DNA from: Phyto melanocephala
Taxonomy: Eukaryota; Arthropoda; Insecta; Diptera; Rhinophoridae
Assembly (NCBI GenBank): GCA_941918925.1
Contig: OW799234.1
Coordinates: forward strand, 94,963,978 to 95,027,977
Direction of reading: 5' to 3'
Length of the DNA stretch: 64,000 nucleotides
Below are positions 55,443-64,000 of this stretch, one piece after another. Under the pieces are notes generated by a model, which saw only the letters and a program-made list of their open reading frames with translations, was not told the origin of the DNA and made no database searches. The translations under genes and the position numbers were made by a program. Each line of letters begins with the position of its first letter. Position 1 is the stretch's first letter.

Positions 55443-56841
55443 CAGCTACTAATTATACTCTTCACCTATGGTACCAAGGACACATGTAGCTAAGTCATTT
55501 CATTTGTAATTTCTACACTGTTCATTTTCAACCTTAAAAAGTATCTATTCTCTGAAAGCTTTTGAATATAAAAATCAATTGAGTCCGCCTGTCCATTTAT
55601 TCATATTGAAATCAACTTGCTTCAACTACAATTTTTAGCACAAATATTTGGTAGAAAATTTGTGTTGCAAACCAACAACATCTCGTTATTTTCTGCCATG
55701 ACGTCATTAATCAAATAAGTCTGCTTATATTTCTATTTTATATTTTTATACAAAAACATTTGTCGGCTCTGGGATAAATTATAGGCATGTTTGTTACTGA
55801 TATATGTACATCTAGGGATATGTGTAGGAAGTACTGGCTCACTATTCATTGACTAATCGGCAGCTTCAGGTAAAAATATAAAAAAAAATATATATATTTT
55901 ATTATATCAAGTTTTTTAAAAAATCCTGACTAATTGTTGTACACGTTAGTGATACCTAACTGTAGATAGTAGTCGGGAAAACTTTCATAGAGCTAATCTA
56001 GGAAATCTTTTAAACGATCTGAGATATACAACTGCTTTAGTATTTTTTTCAAAAATCTAGAAACAAACTACAACTTTTGTCATATAGATCAGCAGAAAAC
56101 AGTAAAATTAAAATCTTAAAACCTATGGAGGTCGCCACCACAAAATGGCGTTCAAAAATTTATGTATGCATATGTCAAATCTAGTAATTAAAGATTTACT
56201 CCTCAGTCTAGGACGATCTACTTATGTCTCGCCGTCTGTGGAAACCACGATAGAGCTTGAACCTATAAACATAGGTGGATAGAAATTTGCGATAATATTT
56301 CTACTACATAAGGTTTTATTGGTATTAAAAATTGAATCTGAAATCGGTGAATAAGAAAGAGACTTGTAGCTCATAATGCAAGAGTAGGTAAAAAACAATG
56401 TCACTCCTTTATCGAATAAAATACATTGACGTAGGTATATAAAATTTAAAAGTATATTTCTTGAGTAAAAAAATATATATTTCCCTGAACATTAAATACA
56501 TTACATTGTCTCTTTCGATCTACTTAAATTTTAAAACGTAGTAAGACTGACAAAATTAGATGCACAATTCTGCATTTTTAAGGACATCGCTTTTTTAGAA
56601 AAATGTGTAACAGCGAAAAATTAAGGTATCACGCCCACTTTAATGACCACCTCCTTTTAAATGCTACATTTTAGATTCATATAATTAAAGACAACAATAT
56701 TGGAAGAATAGAGGACCCTGTATTGAAATATTTAAGTCGAATTTAATAGCAGAAACTACTTTGACACGCCTACCTTAACACCCACCTCTCACATAATTTA
56801 CTTTTAATGAAATTAAAAAGCTCGTAAAATTTTATTTAAAA

Positions 56842-57965
56842 CTAGCCCACCCGGTCCGTGTTGCTGGCCCTAAGCAAACATTAGTGTTGTATTACCACAT
56901 GATTTAAATTTACCTTTTAACGAAATTTACGGCCTTCAAATAAAAATCCGTGGAATACCTATCATAAAGTTTTTTTTTTTACAGAATACCTTGCATATGG
57001 CATAGGTAAGGGGTCAATCAAAAAAGAAAAGCATGTATTTAAGGCAAATTGGAAATTATATTTATTTATTACTTCATCTTTAGACAAGCGGAGAAACAAA
57101 TTTTTTTGTTTTCTTATTTGATGAAAAAACTTATAAATTTTTTGGCCAACTCGGGAGCAAGCCATGTACAACTGGCCGTGTGAAAAACATGAATTTTCAA
57201 AAATTAAGCCAGAAATAGTCAATGATTGGCTTTGTGCTTATGGTAAATCGTTGGAAATTATCGGAATTCGTGGAATAAGTACGTATTTGCCTTTGAATAT
57301 GCCACCAATGATTGTTGCCTCGATTAAATTTAGTGAACAGCTTTTGGTGGTCATTTTGGTTCCGTTGCATAACTTCAGTGCGTTTAAGTTGCGAATAAGA
57401 ATTACCGGTATTCCAACCTTTAATGTTAGTACATGCGGTGGCATTCCGGGTGGTTCCAATTAATTAAAATAATCAGTGGGATAATTGACGGTTTGTTCTT
57501 CATCCATCACTGTGTCGATCGATTTGTATTTGATTAATTTAGCGGGCAGTTTCAATTTAATTTGCTCATTGAGCTGTAAATATTTTTCGTCAACAAACGA
57601 AAACTCGGATTTTTGAATGCAACATTTCGAAAGTTTTAAAATTTTGATATTGGATAATTTTTAACATAGGTTTTTTGTAAATATCTTCGGAACTACACAT
57701 CTCGTTTTGAAAAACATAACCACGGCTTTCAAAAAAAATATAAAAACACAAACAAAATAAATATATGTATGTCATTGGTGGTGCAATATGAAAATTGGAC
57801 TTTGCCACGATTCTCCGCCCGCAGACCGAAACTCAAAAATCAGACTTTACAGTATCACCCGCCTAAATATTCTGAAGATTTCCTGAAAATTTCATCAAAA
57901 TCGGTCCGGCCGTTTTGGAGTCCATACGTTACATACATACATACATCCTATTTTATATAAATAGA
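56842..57965 (-). mobile_element. Helitron with canonical termini, internally deleted
   Basis: Read on the minus strand the element starts TCTATTTATATAAAATAGG (from 57965), a classic Helitron 5' end, and finishes CGGACCGGGTGGGCTAG (to 56842). The flanks are A before TC and T after CTAG, the A-T insertion signature. A degenerate GC-rich hairpin (GGGCCAGCAACACGGACC) precedes CTAG. The 1124-bp element retains only part of a PIF1-type helicase. The Rep domain is deleted. It lies between two units of a ~138-bp tandem array. Confidence 0.88.
56962..57600 (-). pseudogene. Helitron PIF1-type helicase C-terminal pseudogene
   Basis: One minus-strand frame encodes FVDEKYLQLNEQIKLKLPAK, YKSIDTVMDEEQTVNYPTDY, an in-frame TAA, EPPGMPPHVLTLKVGIPVIL (near 57459), RNLNALKLCNGTKM, EATIIGGIFKGK and IPRIPIIS. 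Then, after a stop and an in-frame deletion, FSHGQLYMACSRVG (57170-57210). These are the conserved helicase tail motifs of Helitron Rep/Hel proteins. The segment holding the usual FAMTINKSQGQ motif is deleted, along with the whole N-terminus and Walker motifs. Non-functional. Confidence 0.88.
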
Positions 57966-58722
57966 TTAAATAGATAAAATTTCACATAAGTAGCTGAATG
58001 GTCAATGCTATCAAAATCTGTGAAATGAAGGTGACGTGCCTTTTTTAATTTTTCATATAATTCCTCTAAAGACAAAGATTTTGGAAGAATAAAGGACTCT
58101 ATTTTAAATTATCTAAGTAGAAATCATAAGTAGAAATTACTTTGTTATCGCTACTTTAACGTCTACTTCTCATATATACCACTATTAATGTAACTCAAAA
58201 ACTTATAAAACCGATAAAATTGGAAGCATGATGAAGAAATTTCCAATATATATGTAGATTTGAAGTTGATTTTATTTTATTGCCAGAAAACAAAACAGAA
58301 AAGCGTGCTTTAACGCTCACCACCATGCTTTATCTTAAATTCATATTAATAAATTTATAATAGATTATGTAAATGCAATTCTACCATTTATTATGTTATT
58401 CAATAAGTAGGCGAATATTTGTTTTTAACAACTTCTGGCTACCAAATTATACTCATCAGTTTACGTAAAACTACAGCATTGTAGCAAAAAAGATTTATTA
58501 ATATAATTTCTAGTAATTAGTGTTTCATTTAAAGAATAAATTTAAGAAAATAAATTTATAGCAAATCGAAGTTACACAAAGAAAGTAAAACATATTTAAG
58601 TATAAAAAGATGATTCCAAAGCGATTACTGTTAAGATCTGAATAATAAATTTGTTGCTCAAAATTCAAGAAGGGTATCAATAATTCTGCAGAGCCGAATA
58701 AAGTGCTATTATTTGTTTTCTT

Positions 58723-60860
58723 TGCTGAGCAACAAGGACCGGGGAGATTTTTTATGTAAATTGCCAAACAAATTGGTTCTATCCAATGCTGAAAATCGAA
58801 TGAATAGCATTTATATGCTTTGACAATTTAGTACTTGCTCAGCTATGGAACCGTGGTTAGGAAGACTAATAAACAGAGATTACGGTTAAATACAAATTTT
58901 TAATAGTTTATTTAGATTTTCATCTTTATCTGGTGTAATCCATAATGACCATACTCGTCTTAATGCTTACGAAATTGTAATTACTAATTTTTTTAATTAA
59001 AAAACATTTGATTTGTAAACAAACAACTAATGAAAAAATATAATAAGTCAATAAATAAAATATATGCCATATGGTTTTTAACTTGCAAATAAAATTTAAG
59101 GCTAATAAATTTATTTGCAGACACAAAGTTTCCATATGGTAGCAAAGACAAAGAAAAATGGTTGTATTTATTATTTTTCTATAACAAATATGCAATGAGA
59201 GATTATTTTTAATATTATTTATATTGAGCAGTGTACTAAAAAAATTTAATATATTACCTTATCAGAAAAGGCTTTTTATAGCAATTATTTTTGGTAGTAT
59301 ACAAAGGCTGTGACATCTTTTTAAACATTCTACACGTTTTTTGATTAAACACTTTATTTCACTTACATATTTCGTTATTTTCACATTACGTTTCTTAAAT
59401 CACCATTTCTTTAGAGTGTTTGTTTTGTTTTTTTTTTTTAATTTAAAAATTTTGTTTTTAATATTTTTTCTTGTCATCTAGCTATCGGTTTGTTTGTTTG
59501 TTTCTAAATTAAACCAATATTTATTTAATTTTAAACTAGGAGCAAATTGTAAACTGTCTTGGAACGCGTCAACTAACCAACTGAGTTCCAAGCAAAGTCA
59601 CTTATTAGAAGCTTACAAAGTGCAGTCACTATTCAGCGGGATACCTTAAATATTCATGATTCATATTTGTTGTTGTACTTACATTGTATATAGCAAATTT
59701 TCTTTTTTACGTTCGATTAAACATTCTGCCGTTGCTTCTGAGTTTCTACAATATGTTGTTGCATGCTGATGTTTATCACTGCTCATCATTATGATATTGG
59801 CGATAACGATGCAGTAGACGTTATAAATGATGACGATAATGAAGTTTATTAATGAAGACATCCTATTACCTAGGCCGTATTTATGGCAGCTGCAAATGAT
59901 AGGTAAAGCCCTGTAGTAGTAGGTGCATTTAACCACTTGAAACAAGGTCCATGAGAATGGTGGAGTAAATGTTGTACACATTACATTACTAGTGATTGCA
60001 AAACATTATTATGTGATGCAACAGCAGAATATTGCCACATTTACGAAGTCAAGTTTCAAAGCAAACGATATCAAACGACCGAGTTTCAATTGGCCCCCCC
60101 TCCTTCTCTAAAAAATCACTTACAAAAACACTCACACAAACATATACCTGGCATATGTTGTAAAAAAAAACAAAGTTGTACTAATAAAACTAAATGTTTT
60201 AGAAATAAAAACAACTATAACAACATCGTAACAACATTGTGAAACATTCGTTTCTGGTATTTGTCGCCTTCTCTCATACTTCTTCATCATTTTCTAATTC
60301 CCTAAAACCACTGCATGCTTTTAGGAAAAAATCTGTTTATTTTATTATGAACTTCTCACCTTGTGGTACATGCAACAGGCACCTCTAACTGTTGCGTTTT
60401 CTCTAGGAGATTTTTAGGTTCGTGTATTGTTTTTGTAAGACAAATTTGTAAATAAAAGAAATTGTTACATTTTTCTTTTTGTTATAACGATTTCTCTTTC
60501 TCTCTCTCTCTATTATTTTTGTTTTTGCAGGGGTAATATTGTATTTATTGTACCTGTTGCCTTTTTGTTTAATTTGGCAAATTTATGTACAAAAGTCATT
60601 TTAAAGCTGCACCCAGTTTTTCTGTGTATTGGTGCAGGACAGTTTCTTGCTCACTCATACACTTGTTAATTCTTAAGAGAACATATATATTATTCTCAGA
60701 GAGACAAATGTTTCGTGACAGTGTTGTTAAGGGTTTAATGGAGAAGATAAGGAGAAGTGTATCGGAATTTGGTAGGGTTTCTAATATCCAGCATTTTATG
60801 ATTACTTGAGCCTAAATTGATTGTAGGTAGGTAATTAAAATGTTTTTTTAGCTGAATATA
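58723..60860. other. Unassigned AT-rich DNA with a TC microsatellite
   Basis: A CT-rich run (TCTCTCTCTCTC) lies near 60493-60511. No gene recognised. A 100-residue minus-strand frame at 59679-59981 has no domain I recognise. Confidence 0.45.
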
Positions 60861-60863
60861 AAT

Positions 60864-61151
60864 ATTTTTTTGGCGGACAGGTAGTAAAAATGCATTTCTA
60901 CATACACGGTCGGTCGTCACTATTTGTGGATATTGGGATACCCTGTTACGTATATCGACTAAAAAAGCCATAAGTCCCCCTCCGGAAATAATCATAGTCC
61001 GGGTCTGCTGTAAGGCATTACTTCGGGGTCGTTTCCTATTTGGCTGCTTGTTGCAGCCCTGTGTACTTGGAACTGCAAACATACATAATAAATATGGCTT
61101 AATTTATAGACACATAAGATTAGGCTTGATTTTTTTTTATACAATCTATTG
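60864..61151. other. GC-richer unexplained stretch, open on both strands
   Basis: Base composition rises (CCCCCTCCGGAAATAATCAT, CTTCGGGGTCGTTTCC). The minus strand is open from an ATG for 115 codons (60735-61082). The plus strand is also open for roughly 110 codons over the same DNA without an ATG (containing CKALLRGRFLFGCLLQPC). I recognise neither protein. It could be decayed retroelement coding sequence or a host exon fragment. Confidence 0.3.
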
Positions 61152-61153
61152 TA

Positions 61154-61806
61154 CAGGGTGGGGCAAAAGTCCCGAAGGGTTTTGAAAAATTAATAACTTT
61201 TCTAATTTAATTTTTTTTTTATTTTTCTTTTTAGGACTTGTAAAATAAGTCTGGGAGATTAATTATGGAAGGTTACAACGTTATCCAGCGAACCAGTGTT
61301 GAGGAAGATAACAATGGAAATGGTGTAACGGTAAATTGCGGGCGATATCGAGGTATGGTCCAAAATTTTTTAAGGCCAGCTCTTTCTGACAATCGAGAGA
61401 TGTGGTTCCCACAAGATGGGGCCACTGCACACACTGCTCGAACGTTTAATTTCCAAAAATTCAGCATTCAATTGGCCTGCCCGTTCGTCGGATTTAACAG
61501 CACCAGATTATATCCTTTGGGGATATTTGAAAGAGAAGGTGTATATCAATAAACCCAGAACACTTGCAAAGCTCAAAAGGAATATTCGAGCCGAAATAAG
61601 AACGTTGCAGCCAGATACTCTGATTCGTGTCATAGAAAATGCTATTAAAAGAGCTCAACTTTGCGAGGCTGAAAATGGTGCTCACTTACGTGACGTAATC
61701 TTTCACACCTAAATTTAAAAAATCTCCCAATATCATATTTTATTATTTTGTAAAAAAAAAAAGTTATGACTATTTTAAACCCCTTCGCGACTTTTGCCCC
61801 ACCCTG
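61154..61806 (+). mobile_element. Mariner-like element with intact TIRs and truncated transposase
   Basis: A 653-bp unit with TA on both sides (61152-61153 and 61807-61808). Both ends begin CAGGGTGGGGCAAAAGTC, with similarity extending some 50 bp through AAAAGT, GAAGGG and TTTTGAAAA. Coding on the plus strand starts at an ATG (61265). It runs through MWFPQDGATAHTAR (second catalytic aspartate, 61415-61417) and, after a small deletion and frameshift near 61440-61470, FNWPARSSDLTAPDYILWGY (third catalytic aspartate). It continues to a natural-looking C-terminus RDVIFHT and stop at 61710-61712. The N-terminal DNA-binding and first catalytic regions are deleted. Confidence 0.9.
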
Positions 61807-61823
61807 TACTATAAAGGGCCTTC

Positions 61824-62565
61824 ATTATACCCTTCAACTGTGGTGCACAAGGGTATATATAGCTTTGTCATTCCGTTTGTAATTTCTACAATTTTCATTT
61901 CCGACCCCATAAAGTATATATTTTCTGAAAGCTTATGAATAGAGGAGTCGTCCGTCCTGTCCGTCTGTCCGTGTGTTGGTGGAAATCAACTTTTAGAAGC
62001 ATCCTCAGTTCCTCAGATCTGTGTATGGTATCAATCTTTTGCCAATATCCAGGAATGAGTCGCTAATGAAATTTAGCACAATCGCCCGATAACTTTCTGA
62101 GATATGAGCAAAAAACCACGACCACCTCGTTTTTTTCACAATAACAACATACATATATCCTGGTTAGAGTAAACGTGTCATCGAATCCCAGCTGAGCCAA
62201 AAAAAAATTTTTATATTATATATTATTTATATTTTTGTTATTATTTTTTTATATATATTTTTTTAAATTTTTATAAAATTTTTTAAAAATTTGTTTCTAA
62301 ATTTTTTTTGTAAGTTTTTTTTATGTTTTTTTTTTGTTTTTAATATATTTATTTTATATTTTTTTGTAATTTTTTTTTAGAAATATACTTACGTAAACTC
62401 AATTTATAATTTTGCAATGGGATGTTTTTATATATGTATCTTTTTTACATGTATGTACGTATTTTATATGAGATGAATGGTGACACAAACATTGTTATTG
62501 CATGACTACACGTTGTGAAGGGTATATAAGATTCGGCACGGCCGAATATAGCACTGTTACTTGTT
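61824..62565 (+). repeat. DINE/mini-me-like dispersed repeat, short full-length type
   Basis: Complete copy: start TATACCCTTCAACTGTGGTG; ATTTCCGACCCCATAAAGTA; GAATAGAGGAGTCG; (GTCY)n GTCCGTCTGTCCGTG; CACGACCACCTCG; ATCGAATCCCAGCTGAGCC; T-rich stretch 62200-62380; terminal hairpin ATTCGGCACGGCCGAAT (62531-62547); end GCACTGTTACTTGTTTT. It lies 15 bp beyond the mariner element. Confidence 0.85.
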
Positions 62566-62723
62566 TTATACTCATTTTGTTTACAACCCCATCTTGCACT
62601 TAATTTTTTTTCATTGTGTATTCTATTCTACCAATGGTATAATCACAAATTGAGCTCGTAATAGCTTAACGGGGTGCATATTATCCAAATTTGTTGAAAT
62701 ATGATCTTATTTCAATTATTTAT

Positions 62724-62966
62724 GCAGGAATGGAAAATGAGACTTTTTGGCAAATGAAAAATGTACCAAACTTCATTATATTTGGTTTTTTTTTTATAAT
62801 TTTTATATAAAATTTTCGCAAATAAATACTGTTTTTTTAATCAAATTTAATTAAATAAAAACAACTTTTCCACGCCTAATATATGGATTCTCATGGACAG
62901 AAACCATCGAATAAAACGTGCTTTGTTGTATCAGTTGGCAGTTGCATATACCTAACTGTAGAAATA
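62724..62966 (-). repeat. Family D repeat, reverse orientation
   Basis: GCAGGAATGGAAAATGAG at the left, AACTTTTCCACGCCT inside, and TGCTTTGTTGTATCAGTTGG with AGTTGCATATACC at the right reproduce, in reverse, the block order of 14692-14975. Confidence 0.55.
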
Positions 62967-62997
62967 TATTTCCACTTATTAAGTTGAGTGTGTAAAA

Positions 62998-63062
62998 AAT
63001 AAATTTTTAATTACTAGATTTGATTTATACATTCTTTAGTTTGTCTGAGACGCCATCTTGGT
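62998..63062 (-). repeat. Fragment of long DINE-like repeat
   Basis: TTAATTACTAGATTTGAT, then GACGCCATCTTGG, is the reverse complement of a block in 56140-56190 and 27400-27460 (ATGGCGTYC...TCAAATCTAGTAATTA). Confidence 0.5.
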
Positions 63063-64000
63063 ATTTAAATATTTCATAGTGTTACGTTTATTCCTTTTAT
63101 AACCGTTGGTTTATTTCCTTTGAATAAACCCGGATTCTTTTATTGCAAACAATAAACAGCAGTATTGAAATATACGCTACTAAATATATATTTCTTTAAA
63201 AGCACTTAAATATTGCAATTTTAATTCAGCTTGATATTTAATTATGTATTTCTTATGTACAACTGACTACTACTTTATTTAATACATTATCAGGATACAA
63301 TATCAGGAATTTTCCAAATTTTCTCTTGCTTAATTTAGGTTGTCGAAGTTATATAATAAAATTTGAATTAGTCTTAAGTAAGTTACAGAAATGTTATCAG
63401 GAGTAAAAAAGTAAATTATTATTATTAAATGTCAACTAATTCTATGAAGTTCAAATCCAATTAAACTAATTTTGTAACAATATCTTACTATATTCTACAG
63501 ATCACATTCTTTTATTCGATACCAACATTGATATGGTTAAAGGTAAATAATGATAAATTTATGATTAATATTTATAATTAATAAAATCTTTAGTAAGGCC
63601 GTATTAAAAAACCATTTTTATATTAATTTATTTTAATACATTTCTCGTTATTCCTAATGCCATTTATTAACACATCATAAATATAAATATTATGATTTTA
63701 TTATATTCCTTAAATAATATTTAAAAATATTTTTACATTTCCCAACACTCAAAATAATTACACGTAATAGCAGTTGGTTGTACAAATAATTATCATAACC
63801 ATCTCACAGTACGACCAAATTACCATTAAAAACTTCATTATGATTACAGTTTTTAACTGTTGCTCATACCATTAGCAACAGGTAAAGCAACAGTTTAAAA
63901 AATTTGCTAAAACAATGGGACTGAAACAATTCACTAGCAAAGGGGGAATTCAAAAAACAACATAAAATGAGCATACAATTAAATATAACTGTGTTGGTGA
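63063..64000. other. Unassigned AT-rich DNA
   Basis: No feature recognised to the end of the window. Confidence 0.45.

Larger units (their letters stand above)
55443..58722 (+). repeat. Full-length long DINE-like repeat with tandem array and nested Helitron
   Basis: Starts TACTCTTCACCTATGGTACC (family start) and proceeds through a degenerate AATCAATTGAGTCCGCCTGTCC module and TCAAATCTAGTAATTA (56180). It then enters a tandem array with cores CACGCCCACTTTAATGACC near 56629, 56765, 58032, 58160 and 58306. It ends GAGCCGAATAAAGTGCTATT followed by ATTTG, a degenerate family end. Subtracting the Helitron at 56842-57965 brings array spacing to 136, 143, 128 and 146 bp. Decay is greater than in the short copies, so this copy is older. 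Confidence 0.65.

Noticed and set aside
60735..61082. 115-residue minus-strand frame as a host gene
   Set aside because: No recognised domain, the opposite strand is open over the same DNA, and no start or splice context supports it. Kept only as an unexplained observation.

Overview
This is an AT-rich eukaryotic window with no recognisable host protein-coding exon. It is best read as intergenic or intronic DNA from a fly, probably a higher (calyptrate-like) dipteran. That placement is inferred from the dominant dispersed repeats: a hairpin-ended family with internal (GTCY)n proto-microsatellites resembling mini-me/DINE-1 type elements, plus many insect-type Tc1/mariner, piggyBac, hAT and Helitron relics. 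No cellular pathway or operon can be described. The content is a dense, nested graveyard of transposable elements, and I found no intact autonomous element.

Layout, left to right. 0.6-2.2 kb: a hAT-like MITE with 8-bp target duplication and the end of a second hAT family. 3.6-4.1 kb: mariner relic. 5.16-7.37 kb: piggyBac-like element 1 (TTAA duplicated, decayed transposase with an apparent 73-nt intron). 7.7-9.8 kb: a DINE-like repeat, a deleted Tc1/mariner copy and a tRNA-derived SINE with 12-bp target duplication. 11.2-14.1 kb: a ~138-bp tandem repeat array split by an unusual 1.8-kb TA-flanked element that has subterminal repeat blocks and gene-like open stretches. 14.6-15.3 kb: hAT MITE with perfect 20-bp TIRs. 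16-20.6 kb: mariner relic, DINE-like repeat, pogo-like element and a short MITE. 22-23.8 kb: Tc1/mariner relic interrupted by a 942-bp hAT element. 24.3-30.7 kb: mariner relics, a foldback hairpin, DINE-like repeats, a non-LTR retrotransposon 3' end and a MITE. 33-34.8 kb: piggyBac-like element 3 and a mariner C-terminal relic. 38-40.5 kb: two mariner copies and a non-LTR (RTE/Jockey-like) reverse transcriptase C-terminus. 42.6-46.2 kb: non-LTR fragment, and a mariner split by a tandemly amplified DINE-like repeat. 47.8-48.6 kb: a tandem array of four tRNA-like SINE heads at 169-170-bp spacing inside one 9-bp target duplication. 50.2-51.6 kb: piggyBac-like element 2 with perfect TIRs. 52.3-53.6 kb: small dispersed repeats, a mariner helix-turn-helix and a non-LTR 3' end. 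55.4-58.7 kb: a full-length DINE-like repeat whose tandem array is interrupted by a small Helitron with canonical ends. 61.2-63.1 kb: mariner with clear TIRs and more DINE-like repeats.

The most interesting features are the 1.8-kb TA-flanked element (11871-13693), the 169-170-bp multimeric SINE, the shared palindrome-next-to-TIR architecture of two piggyBac-like elements, and the ~138-bp tandem arrays that twice host nested insertions. Every element assignment rests on motifs, TIRs and target duplications read by eye. No database search was possible.
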